Shown in pieces: positions 51,667 to 60,449 of a stretch of 64,000 bases of DNA. Source of the DNA: JAAZZIT01 sp964480525 (GTDB lineage: Bacteria > Bacillota > Clostridia > Oscillospirales > Ruminococcaceae); contig CAYZOV010000002.1 of the NCBI GenBank assembly GCA_964480525.1, positions 1 through 64,000 of the forward strand, read 5' to 3'. Position 1 is the stretch's first letter. Each line of letters opens with the position of its first letter. The notes beneath the pieces were generated by a model, which saw only the letters and a program-made list of their open reading frames with translations, ran no database searches and had not been told where the DNA came from. Both the position numbers and the translations under genes were made by a program.

Positions 51667-52365
51667 TCAACGATAAGTTAATCCGTAGTCGTTTTCGTAT
51701 GCTACGCCGTATTTTTCATAATAACCCCTGTTTGTGAAATAATACGGCGTGTCGCTGTCGCTTAGGAGCATTTCGGGGAGATTTATCAGCAAAAAGCAAA
51801 AGCCGAACATGACAACTATTGCCAAAAGCCATTGCTTTAACGTCGGGCGTGGTTTTTTTGAAAAGAAAAGTTCCTTTGCAAGCAAAACCGCCACAGGCAA
51901 AAAGCCAAACAACGACGTCCCCAGCCCAGGCGAATACAAAACATTCATTCCGTATTGCGAAAAAGTCGCCATGTCGTTATATCCGATAACAACGTGAATC
52001 CCCACTTCAAACGCAGAAAACAGCATAACCGCAATGGCGCTTGTTTTGCGAAAACCCCAGAATTTCAGCACAACGCAACCCAAAATCACCCCGCCGAAAT
52101 TTGTTATCATGTCCGTCAGTCGGCTCATGGGATAACTGCTCAAAATCTGCGAACCGTGGCTTAGGTTGTACGAATAATGCAATCCTCCAGGGAAAACCCA
52201 TTCTTCCAAAACGTGCAAAACCAAAACTATTATTGCCATAGTGCAAAGTATGTTGATTTTATCCCACTTTTTAAAATTTCTGTAAACTTTAAAGCTTAAA
52301 AATATGGCGATACCCGACATAACGTAAAGCCACACCGAAAGCCAACCGTTGATAATTGTTTCCAT
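51667..52365 (-). CDS. HXXEE-domain membrane protein
   Basis: 232 aa, about six membrane helices. The HXXEE motif of PF13787 appears as HVLEEWVFPGG (about residues 50-60), followed by further conserved residues (SRLTDMITNFGGVILG, GYNDMATFSQ). The biochemical role of this family is unknown. ATG 52365 has AGGAGG. It is divergent from a TetR regulator, and its promoter overlaps repeat elements, so it is most likely the TetR target. Confidence 0.78.
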   Translation of the reverse strand: METIINGWLSVWLYVMSGIAIFLSFKVYRNFKKWDKINILCTMAIIVLVLHVLEEWVFPGGLHYSYNLSHGSQILSSYPMSRLTDMITNFGGVILGCVVLKFWGFRKTSAIAVMLFSAFEVGIHVVIGYNDMATFSQYGMNVLYSPGLGTSLFGFLPVAVLLAKELFFSKKPRPTLKQWLLAIVVMFGFCFLLINLPEMLLSDSDTPYYFTNRGYYEKYGVAYENDYGLTYR

Positions 52366-52398
52366 AAAATAAAATCCTCCTGAAATTTCTTTGATAAT

Positions 52399-52470
52399 AT
52401 TGTAGCATAAATGTTTTTGTGTTACAATAGATTACAAACCAACGCTACAAAAAACGGAGATTTTGTAGCG
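52399..52470. promoter_or_regulatory. Divergent control region of the TetR/HXXEE pair
   Basis: Minus promoter TTGTAA, 17-bp spacer, TACAAT (52399-52427). A strong dyad CGCTACAAAA (52443-52452) / TTTTGTAGCG (52461-52470) with an 8-bp centre, and a further TTGTAGC copy over the minus -10 (52400-52406). These are good TetR operator candidates. A plus promoter TTACAA, 18 bp, TACAAA may overlap. Confidence 0.65.
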
Positions 52471-52496
52471 AAAATTACCCAAAAGGAAGTGCGAAA

Positions 52497-53060
52497 ATGA
52501 TACATTTTAACGACAACAAACGTGCAAATCTTTCTGCACAACTGATTTTTGACGGATTGTGCAAATGCTTAAAAAACAAAAGTTTTAACGAAGTCACAAT
52601 TACGGACGTTCAAAAGGCTTCAACCGTTGCCCGAAGCACTTTTTACAGGCTTTTTGACAACCTTTTGGACGTGCTTTGCTGGAAGTGCGATTTGTGTTTT
52701 CAAAAGGCTTTGGAGTTTGATTTTACGGAATTTAACGAGTGGGAACTGGTCAGAGGATATTTTGAATATTGGACGAAAAACAGCGAGATTTTGGAAGTTT
52801 TGGTTGACAACAATATGTCAGACTTGATTGCGACGTATCATTTGAAAAACGCCGAAAAACTGGCGAAATCCTACGGGACTTTGCCTGATATGGACGAGGA
52901 AGATTTGCGCTATTTTATGGCGATTCGCACAGGCGTAACCGTGGGGGTTTTAAAAGCTTGGGTTAAGGGCGGAAAAAAACAGTCTGCGCAACAGCTTTCG
53001 GAAATTTTGAAAAAACAGTTCATTCTTTTGGCAAAAGAAATCAAGACTACCAACGAGTAA
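52497..53060 (+). CDS. TetR-family transcriptional regulator
   Basis: 187 aa. N-terminal TetR helix-turn-helix (LIFDGLCKCLKNKSFNEVTITDVQKASTVARSTFYRLFDN split over residues 17-56, with the recognition helix RSTFYRLFD) and a helical ligand domain of the DUF/TetR_C clostridial type. ATG 52497 has AAAGGAAG. It is divergent from the HXXEE membrane gene with dyads between them, so it probably represses that gene and itself. Confidence 0.88.
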   Translation: MIHFNDNKRANLSAQLIFDGLCKCLKNKSFNEVTITDVQKASTVARSTFYRLFDNLLDVLCWKCDLCFQKALEFDFTEFNEWELVRGYFEYWTKNSEILEVLVDNNMSDLIATYHLKNAEKLAKSYGTLPDMDEEDLRYFMAIRTGVTVGVLKAWVKGGKKQSAQQLSEILKKQFILLAKEIKTTNE

Positions 53061-53119
53061 AAGAAAATTTATAAAAAATTTACAAACAAAGAAAAATAAT
53101 TTTTTTTGCCACAGAATAT

Positions 53120-53148
53120 TTGACATAACGGGGATTATATGCTAAAAT
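53120..53148 (+). promoter_or_regulatory. Sigma-A promoter for prfB
   Basis: TTGACA, 17-bp spacer, TAAAAT. Confidence 0.88.
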
Positions 53149-53235
53149 ATAACATGAGAAATTTTGTGTTAAATTATGGTTTATAAGAAATATACTATTT
53201 TAAATATATAGAGCTGATGAAGGAGATATTTTGTA

Positions 53236-54360
53236 ATGATAATTCTTGACGATTTGAAAAACGAACTTGAAGATTTGCGACCTGAAATCGAAGAGTTGTA
53301 CAATGTTTTGAATATTAAAAACCTTAAAATGGAAATTGAGGAGCTTAACCAAATGTCGGCTCTGCCTGATTTTTGGAATAATCCTGAAAATTCCCAGAAA
53401 GTTACGCAAAAACTTCGCACGTTGGAAAACAAAGTTGAAAAATATGAAAAACTTAGCGAAAATTTTGAAGATACGCTTGTTATGATTCAGCTTGCAAGCG
53501 AGGAAAACGACGAAGAAATGGTTGAGGAAATTAAGGCGGAAATCGGCAAAATCAAAGAAACCGTTGACCAGCTGACTTTGACCACGCTTCTAAGCGGTGA
53601 GTACGACAGCCTTAACGCCATTGTGACTTTTCACGCAGGGGCAGGGGGAACAGAGGCGCAGGACTGGACGGAAATGCTTTTCAGAATGTACACCCGTTGG
53701 GGCGAAAAAAAGGGTCTTAAAGTTACGACAATGGATATTCTGGAGGGCAACGACGCAGGTTTTAAAAGTGCGGTTGTTATGTTTGAGGGCGAAAACGCCT
53801 ACGGTTATTTGAAAAGCGAAGCGGGGATTCACCGTCTTGTAAGAATTTCGCCGTTTGACAGTTCGGGAAGCAGACACACGTCGTTTTCGGCGGTGGACGT
53901 GACCCCCGAAATCACCGCAGACGTTGACGTGGAAATCAGACCCGAAGATTTGCAGGTGGACACATACCGTGCAAGCGGTGCGGGCGGACAGCACATTAAC
54001 AAAACTTCGTCGGCTGTTCGTATAACCCACATTCCGACGGGAATTGTATGCGCTTGTCAGACCCAACGTTCCCAATTTCAGAACAAAGATTATGCCATGA
54101 AAATGCTTAAATCGAAACTTATCGAGATAAAAGAGCGTGAACATTTGGAAAAAATCGAAGATATCAAGGGCGTTCATAAGGAAATTGCGTGGGGCGCACA
54201 GATTCGTTCGTATGTTTTTATGCCGTATACTTTGGTCAAAGACCACCGCACAGGTTACGAACAGGGCAATGTTTCGGCGGTTATGGACGGCGATTTGGAC
54301 GGATTCATCAATGCTTATCTGAAAGGTCTTTCTCAGGGAACTTTGAATAAAACTGAATAG
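53236..54360 (+). CDS. prfB: Peptide chain release factor 2
   Basis: 374 aa. Reads UGA and UAA stop codons on the ribosome. The codon-recognition tripeptide SPF is at 205-207 and the catalytic GGQ at 250-252 (GAGGQHINKTSSAVR). The reading frame is continuous from ATG 53236: there is no in-frame TGA and no programmed +1 frameshift site, which many bacterial prfB genes use for autoregulation. AAGGAG lies about 10 nt upstream. It is a single gene with its own promoter. The N-terminal region (LDDLKNELEDLRPEIEELYN) is complete. Confidence 0.95.
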   Translation: MIILDDLKNELEDLRPEIEELYNVLNIKNLKMEIEELNQMSALPDFWNNPENSQKVTQKLRTLENKVEKYEKLSENFEDTLVMIQLASEENDEEMVEEIKAEIGKIKETVDQLTLTTLLSGEYDSLNAIVTFHAGAGGTEAQDWTEMLFRMYTRWGEKKGLKVTTMDILEGNDAGFKSAVVMFEGENAYGYLKSEAGIHRLVRISPFDSSGSRHTSFSAVDVTPEITADVDVEIRPEDLQVDTYRASGAGGQHINKTSSAVRITHIPTGIVCACQTQRSQFQNKDYAMKMLKSKLIEIKEREHLEKIEDIKGVHKEIAWGAQIRSYVFMPYTLVKDHRTGYEQGNVSAVMDGDLDGFINAYLKGLSQGTLNKTE

Positions 54361-54385
54361 TTTTTAATTTTTTGGCGAAAAACTG

Positions 54386-54414
54386 TTGACATTTGACAAA
54401 TAATGTTATACAAT
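54386..54414 (+). promoter_or_regulatory. Distal promoter of the pilus operon
   Basis: TTGACA, 17-bp spacer, TACAAT, giving a leader of about 235 nt that includes a CCGAATTTT/AAAATTCGG hairpin (54435-54477). Confidence 0.8.
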
Positions 54415-54564
54415 TAGATTGAGGGATAAACTGTCCGAATTTTAGGATTTTTACCGATTATTTGCCGAAAAATTCGGAAATATTCGGGTTTTGAAATTTA
54501 CAAATGTTAATTATTTCACAAACAGCGATACGAAACAAAATATATAATATTTGTTAAGAGAATA

Positions 54565-54593
54565 GTAACAATACGACTAAATGGGTGTAAAAT
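54565..54593 (+). promoter_or_regulatory. Possible proximal promoter of the pilus operon
   Basis: GTAACA, 17-bp spacer, TAAAAT with the GTG extension seen in other promoters here, 62 bp before the first gene. Confidence 0.5.
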
Positions 54594-54655
54594 ATCTATG
54601 GTATTTTAATAAAAAATATACGATGGGTATTTGTGTGGAAAATTGAGGAAGTTTT

Positions 54656-54868
54656 ATGACTAATAAGGAAGTTAGCAAGCTTGGGAAAAAGGATTTACTC
54701 GAAATTTTGTACTTTATGCGAAAGGAAATTGACGCATTAAAGGACGAAAACGATATGCTTAAAACCAAGATTGAGGAAGAAACGAAAAACGACAAACTTA
54801 GCGACGCTTTGGAACGCATTGACCGAATCGAAGCGAAACTTGACTTCATAATGGATAAATTCAAATGA
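54656..54868 (+). CDS. Small coiled-coil protein of the pilus operon
   Basis: 70 aa, almost entirely charged helix with heptad-like spacing (EILYFMRKEIDALKDEND, then MLKTKIEEETKNDKL and DRIEAKLDFIMDKF). No signal peptide or membrane helix. No characterised family is recognised. ATG 54656 follows TTGAGGAAG. Its stop overlaps the signal peptidase start by 4 nt (ATGA), so it is co-translated with it. A scaffold or adaptor role for the secretion/assembly machine is inference. Confidence 0.75.
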   Translation: MTNKEVSKLGKKDLLEILYFMRKEIDALKDENDMLKTKIEEETKNDKLSDALERIDRIEAKLDFIMDKFK

Positions 54869-55467
54869 GTAATAAAAACACCGCAAAAGTAAATCTTTCT
54901 CACAACACTATCCCGACCACCGACCAGCTTTTGGGCGAAATTAAACGACTTAACCGTGTAAAAAGCGTCAGACATATTGTTTTCAGCACGTTGTCGTCGC
55001 TTTTGGTTGTAGGGGCTATTGCCGTGCTTATTTCGGTGATGTTTTTGCCTGTACTCAGAGTTACGGGAACAAGCATGACCCCGAATCTTAACAACGAAGA
55101 ACTTGTTGTGTGCAACAAAACAGGCACATTCAAACAAGGGGACATAATCGCATTTTATCATAACAACAAAATTCTTCTTAAACGTGTCATAGGCGTTTCG
55201 GGAGATATTATTGATATTGACGTGGACGGAAATGTTTCGGTGAACGGTACGGTTTTGGACGAGCCGTACATTACGGACAAGGCGTTGGGGGAATGTGACA
55301 TTGAATTTCCGTACCAAGTGCCTGACAAACGTGTTTTTGTAATGGGCGACCACCGTTCAACGTCCATAGACAGCCGTTCGTCGCAAATCGGTTGCGTCAA
55401 CGAAGAATCAATTATCGGCAAAGTTTTTCTGAGGGTTTACCCACTTGACGAGATTGAATTTATTTAA
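54865..55467 (+). CDS. Signal peptidase I, pilus-operon copy
   Basis: 200 aa, S26 family. One membrane helix (about 38-62), then the catalytic Ser70 in TGTSMTPNL and the general base Lys106 in LLKRVIGVSGD, with GDIIAFYHN and FVMGDHRSTSIDSR of the conserved boxes. The N-terminal cytosolic tail is ~35 residues. As in Gram-positive pilus loci with SipA-like proteins, it may cleave or chaperone pilins; unlike some streptococcal SipA it keeps both catalytic residues. The adhesin gene follows after 43 nt. Confidence 0.9.
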   Translation: MSNKNTAKVNLSHNTIPTTDQLLGEIKRLNRVKSVRHIVFSTLSSLLVVGAIAVLISVMFLPVLRVTGTSMTPNLNNEELVVCNKTGTFKQGDIIAFYHNNKILLKRVIGVSGDIIDIDVDGNVSVNGTVLDEPYITDKALGECDIEFPYQVPDKRVFVMGDHRSTSIDSRSSQIGCVNEESIIGKVFLRVYPLDEIEFI

Positions 55468-55509
55468 GATTATGACAACTCTACAATTCAGAGAGGAGAT
55501 AACATATAT

Positions 55510-58500
55510 ATGCAGACCAGCAAAGGAATACGCAGATTTGTTAAAAGCCATAAAGACAAACAGCATTGGCTTATAGCAATGATAATTTTGTCGCTTGTTG
55601 TGGCGGTTACGGTTGTATCAAGCTTGATTATGCCGGGTATAACAATTTCAAATGACCCAAACAACATTGCTACTTATATGGAAGGTAAAACTCCTATTAA
55701 AATCGGTGAAGGCAATAACAAAATCAATGACGTTTTGTTTGAACCTTATCCGAATCAGGAAGATAATCTTGATTCCAAAACAGGTACGTTTGAAATCGCT
55801 TATGACCTTGATAAAGGACAGCTCACATTGGAATCAAATATTATTACATACCAGTTGCCTGCCGACGTTTTGGCGACAATTGAGGTTGACCCTGAATATT
55901 TCAGCACTGCTCACAAAATTTACGACGACGGTAAATTGGCGGGTGAGTTTACCATAGACCAAAACGGACTTGTAACCATTATTTGTGCCGAAAGCTATAT
56001 TAAAGAGAATCAAACAAATCTTGATACAAGCGGCGCTCACGGTACGTTTAAATTTAAAGCAACCGTAAAACGTGACAAGGATAACAGCGGCGACGTTGAC
56101 CTTGACTTCGGTATAAGTGGCGAAAACCCTGATGTAACGGTTGGTTTTAAGGACAGAACCCTCAGCGTTGAAAAACAAGGTTCTCTTAGCGACGACAAAA
56201 AAACTGCTCAATGGACAATTATTGTCAGAAACCCTGACGAACACGACTTAGGCGGTTATACCATTGCAGATAAAATGTTTGCTAATTCAACGGATTTTTC
56301 GTCGGAATACGGAACGCTTAACGAGGACGGTTCGTTTACGTTTAACGAGGGTGTTAATGACCAAAAAATTGAAATCAGTTATACAACATCTCTTTCGCAA
56401 GACCAGATTGTTAATGCTGATTGGAATAAATTGGTGAACGAAGTAACGCTTACACCTGACGACCCGGAAGAAGAGGAAGTTAATGACACGGCAGAAGTGC
56501 CTGTCGGTGGATTGATTAACATTTCAAAATCGGGTACGGCAAATTACGACGATATGACAAACCCGTCAATCGACTGGAAAATCAATGTCAGCAACCCGAA
56601 CGGTTACGACCTTGACGGCATAATTATTAAGGACGAAGCATTTAAGTATCTGTCTATTGGTGACGTTACGTTGCCTGATGGCGTTTCGGGAAGTCTTGAT
56701 ACCGAAAAAGGAACGCTTACACTTAGCGGTTCTTATACGGGCGAAAATCTGGAGATTACATATAAATCTACGAAAGACGATAAAGGAAACGACATTGCAA
56801 TCGGCAGTTATGTATATAACAAAGCAAGTATTGTTAAAAAAGACGAAAACACCGAGTACACGTCGGGTGACGTTAGCGTTGATTACAAACCGTTTACTTT
56901 TGAAAAGAACGGAAGCGTAGACAACGCCAAAGATACAATTAAATGGACTGTCAAAATCTGGGGCGAAGCTATAAAAGATTTTGAAAACTATGTTGTCAAA
57001 GATGAAATGTTCGCAAATGCTAAGGGCGACATAACTCTTAGTTTTCAATGGAATAAGGGAACACAGACAATTACGCCTGATTCAGACGGTAAATTTACTA
57101 TTCCGTCGCTAACTGATGATAACGGCAAAATTAACTATGACGGTATCGAAATCACGTTTACAACGTCGGCTTCGGACTTAGCAGACGACGACGGCTATGT
57201 TAAAAACACAGCAGAGTTGTATAACCCGGACGGTGAAAAAATTAAAGACGTTGAAACCACGGTTAAGTATGAAGAATATGAACCGCAAAGTAAACTTGAT
57301 AAGTATTCGGCGAAAAAGGAAAATATCGACGACAACGAAGATAAGTTCAAAATTGAACATAAGTATTATCTCACTCAGGAAGCGGGCGTAACTGCGCAGA
57401 CTTTGACTGATACGCTCACCGGCACCGACGGCGCATTGCATTATATTTCAAAAGAACAGGCGTTGGCTATGACGGTCAAGGGCAGGTTGTCTACTACGGA
57501 AAACAATTGGCAAAGAGAAGAATTGGATTCGTCGTTGTACACTTTGACATTCTATGACAAAGACGGAGAAGTAATTGATTTTTCTGATGAAGAAAACGCA
57601 AATGCACAGGCTGTTAAATTTACGTTGGAACTCAAAGAGGGAATAGAGCCAACGGACGAACGCACTTATGTTGATATTGAAGTTTATTATTTCGCAACGG
57701 CGGACGCTTCGGGCAACGACGTAAAATCCGGAACAGTCAAGTTTACAAACGAGGTTAAAACCGACAGCGACCAGACCATTGACACAACCAACAACACCAA
57801 AACAATTGAACATAAGAAAATTGATTATACTGACACACCGTATAAAAAGGTAGACGCTGTAAACAAGCTGAACGAAAGCACAATTTCAAACGGCGATTTG
57901 GAAACGGTGACTATCGACGGCAAAAAGCATTATGTTCTGGGTTGGTACGTTGTGCTAAATGAAAACGGAAACTATAATGGCAAAAATCATCTTAAATTTA
58001 CTGACGTACTTCCTGAGGGATTTGAACTTTACGGAGATGTCAAGTGTTATTGGGGTGTTGGATTAACAGGAGCGTCAAGCGGAAATTATAATCCAAGTAA
58101 CATTTCTTACCATGAAAATACAACCGATAATTGGTATGATTATTACTTTACAGAAACTTCAAACGACATTCAGACGGTTACTATTTTCCTGAGTGGTACG
58201 CTTAATAGTGAAACAACACTTTATTACGAAGCTGTGATTCCTGTTGAAGAACTTGACAAAATGTTCAAGGACAACAACGGCACACTTGAATTGAAAAACA
58301 CATTTGACGACATCAACGACAAGTATGACCCTGTTACGCAGACCGAAACAATCAATCAAGGTCAGCTTAACAAAGAATCAATTACAGAGGGAATCGCAAG
58401 CAAATACAAAAAGTACGAAGTTGAAGTGAACCCGAACGGCGCATACCTCAACGACGGAAGCCCAATTGTTTTGAACGACGTATTCAAAACCCAAAGTTGT

Positions 58501-60444
58501 ACAAATGACGGCACTAAGTATTATTGCTATGACAAAGGTGCGGTGAACGTTCGACTTGAATACATAAAGGTGTACGAAGTTTCCGAGGACGGCACACGAA
58601 AAGAGATAAATTCCGGCGAATGGAGTTATATTTTCGATAACCAGCCACCTGAGAAAACCGTGACGTACACATACAAAGATTTTACAAAGTCAGATGATTA
58701 CACCTTTACTCAGGATAATGTTCAGCTTATCAAGGGTACGACTATCACATTTAAGTTTAAAGGTACGCCTATGCCTGACTGGGGCGGATTTAACTATTAC
58801 TTCAACGGAGATACGAATTTACCGCAAAATAACTGGACTGAAAAAAATTCGTTTACAACTGACGACGAAGGAAACGTAATTGCAAAAGTCACTTTATCTC
58901 AGGATTGCGAAGCGGGAAAATTGTATGTGAAAACAGCTAATTTCACCGCTGATAGCGTTGAAGTTTCCTTTGACCATATCGAACATGATTATGCGGCAAA
59001 ACTTGACGTAACTGTTCCTGACGGTAAAAAACTTGTTGTTGAGTATATGTTCTATTGCGAACCTAACGAATACGCAAACGATTATGTGGGCGTTGTCAAC
59101 ACCGTAGAATCAAACATCAACTCCAGCACATCAACTTCCGAAGTAGGCGACAACCTTGCTTTGGTAGGCAGCGGTGGCGGTACGATTACAACAAAAACGG
59201 GATTGACTGTTAAAAAGGTTGACGTAGGTTCGTATTCAACAAAACTTGAAGCGGAATTTAAACTTTACAAGTACGATTCCACAAATAATGTTTGGGTTCC
59301 CGCAAAGGAATATAAAGAACCGACAAGCGACAAAACAACCGACATTTATGACGCTGTTTGGGGCGAATCAACTGACGAAGCCGCAACCTTTAAGACAACA
59401 GGCGGTTCGTACAACGTAAATCTCACAACAAACAGTTTGTACAAACTTGTTGAAGTGACGCCTCCGACAGGTTACGTCAAAAATGATAATCCGATTTACT
59501 TTACATACGGAACTTATGCAGGAAATTATCCTGACGGCGTAACTTCCACAACGGTAAATAAGATTATCGACAACGGTAACTTGAATGTAACTAACTTCCG
59601 CAAAACCAACATCACGGTGAACAAAATCTGGGATTCGGGCGACCATTCAAACGACAGCGTTAAGGTTAAACTTTATCGTTCAACCAAACACGTTACTATC
59701 GGATTCCCGAGTGATGAGGACATGGTGGAAGTAACCCCAGACGAAGTTATCGAAATTAACGCTTCTAAAAACTGGACCTACACTTGGTCGGATTTGCCGA
59801 CAGGCGACGACAAGGGCAATGCTTATTACTATTATGTCAAGGAAATTTCCTACACAGTAGGCGGAGAAGAAAACACCGTAGGCACGGGAGATTATTCAAC
59901 CTACTATACAGGAAACGGTGTAAACTATTCTGACGAAAACACGGCGATTGAAATTTTGAACTCAATCGGGTTGCAAGTTAAGAAAGAATGGGTTGACAAA
60001 AACAACAAAACCATGGAACCGGGCGCAACAAGTGTAAACTTTACGCTTTACAGGTCGCTTACACCGAACAGCTTGTCACTTCCGAGTGACGCTGAAAAGG
60101 TGTCAATCAACGACTTAACCGATTTTACGCTTAACGCCGAAAACGAATGGACAATGATGTTTACCGACCTTGCAAAAACTGATGACGACGGAAAAACCTA
60201 CTATTATTATGTAGTAGAAACCACCGAAACCGACGGATTTACCGTGCATTATATCGGCAACGGCAAAGAGGGAACGGGCGTTATCACAATCCGAAACCAG
60301 TCCGACAAGTCTATCGACACGGGCGTGGAACTTCCGCACACAGGCGGAAACGGCACAACATTTTATTTCGTAATTGGTTTTGCAATAATTGTTTCGGCAG
60401 TTATTTCAATTCTGATAAATAACAAACAAAAATCAAAGGAGTAG
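55510..60444 (+). CDS. Giant LPXTG pilus adhesin (tip/ancillary pilin) with repeated Ig-like domains
   Basis: 1644 aa. The N-terminal membrane segment (HWLIAMIILSLVVAVTVVSSL, about 20-42) acts as the export signal. At least four related ~120-residue domains start with a Lys/Gly pattern (VEKQGSLSDDKKTAQWTIIV, ISKSGTANYD..., FEKNGSVDNAKDTIKWTVKI, LDKYSAKKENIDDNEDKF), as in isopeptide-forming adhesin repeats. Further beta domains follow, then two Cna-B-type domains (NKIWDSGDHSNDSVKVKLYR; KKEWVDKNNKTMEPG). The sorting signal LPHTG is at 1608-1612 with a hydrophobic helix and KQKSKE tail. ATG 55510 has AGAGGAGAT. Internal isopeptide bonds and a tip position are inferred from family and gene order. 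Confidence 0.9.
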   Translation: MQTSKGIRRFVKSHKDKQHWLIAMIILSLVVAVTVVSSLIMPGITISNDPNNIATYMEGKTPIKIGEGNNKINDVLFEPYPNQEDNLDSKTGTFEIAYDLDKGQLTLESNIITYQLPADVLATIEVDPEYFSTAHKIYDDGKLAGEFTIDQNGLVTIICAESYIKENQTNLDTSGAHGTFKFKATVKRDKDNSGDVDLDFGISGENPDVTVGFKDRTLSVEKQGSLSDDKKTAQWTIIVRNPDEHDLGGYTIADKMFANSTDFSSEYGTLNEDGSFTFNEGVNDQKIEISYTTSLSQDQIVNADWNKLVNEVTLTPDDPEEEEVNDTAEVPVGGLINISKSGTANYDDMTNPSIDWKINVSNPNGYDLDGIIIKDEAFKYLSIGDVTLPDGVSGSLDTEKGTLTLSGSYTGENLEITYKSTKDDKGNDIAIGSYVYNKASIVKKDENTEYTSGDVSVDYKPFTFEKNGSVDNAKDTIKWTVKIWGEAIKDFENYVVKDEMFANAKGDITLSFQWNKGTQTITPDSDGKFTIPSLTDDNGKINYDGIEITFTTSASDLADDDGYVKNTAELYNPDGEKIKDVETTVKYEEYEPQSKLDKYSAKKENIDDNEDKFKIEHKYYLTQEAGVTAQTLTDTLTGTDGALHYISKEQALAMTVKGRLSTTENNWQREELDSSLYTLTFYDKDGEVIDFSDEENANAQAVKFTLELKEGIEPTDERTYVDIEVYYFATADASGNDVKSGTVKFTNEVKTDSDQTIDTTNNTKTIEHKKIDYTDTPYKKVDAVNKLNESTISNGDLETVTIDGKKHYVLGWYVVLNENGNYNGKNHLKFTDVLPEGFELYGDVKCYWGVGLTGASSGNYNPSNISYHENTTDNWYDYYFTETSNDIQTVTIFLSGTLNSETTLYYEAVIPVEELDKMFKDNNGTLELKNTFDDINDKYDPVTQTETINQGQLNKESITEGIASKYKKYEVEVNPNGAYLNDGSPIVLNDVFKTQSCTNDGTKYYCYDKGAVNVRLEYIKVYEVSEDGTRKEINSGEWSYIFDNQPPEKTVTYTYKDFTKSDDYTFTQDNVQLIKGTTITFKFKGTPMPDWGGFNYYFNGDTNLPQNNWTEKNSFTTDDEGNVIAKVTLSQDCEAGKLYVKTANFTADSVEVSFDHIEHDYAAKLDVTVPDGKKLVVEYMFYCEPNEYANDYVGVVNTVESNINSSTSTSEVGDNLALVGSGGGTITTKTGLTVKKVDVGSYSTKLEAEFKLYKYDSTNNVWVPAKEYKEPTSDKTTDIYDAVWGESTDEAATFKTTGGSYNVNLTTNSLYKLVEVTPPTGYVKNDNPIYFTYGTYAGNYPDGVTSTTVNKIIDNGNLNVTNFRKTNITVNKIWDSGDHSNDSVKVKLYRSTKHVTIGFPSDEDMVEVTPDEVIEINASKNWTYTWSDLPTGDDKGNAYYYYVKEISYTVGGEENTVGTGDYSTYYTGNGVNYSDENTAIEILNSIGLQVKKEWVDKNNKTMEPGATSVNFTLYRSLTPNSLSLPSDAEKVSINDLTDFTLNAENEWTMMFTDLAKTDDDGKTYYYYVVETTETDGFTVHYIGNGKEGTGVITIRNQSDKSIDTGVELPHTGGNGTTFYFVIGFAIIVSAVISILINNKQKSKE

Positions 60445-60449
60445 AAGAA

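Noticed and set aside
53590..54246. 218-aa minus-strand ORF inside prfB
   Set aside because: It is antisense to conserved RF2 domains; composition is Phe/Arg/Cys-rich as expected for a shadow.
54577..55353. 258-aa minus-strand ORF opposite the signal peptidase
   Set aside because: It covers two well-supported plus-strand genes, has a nonsensical composition and no ribosome site.
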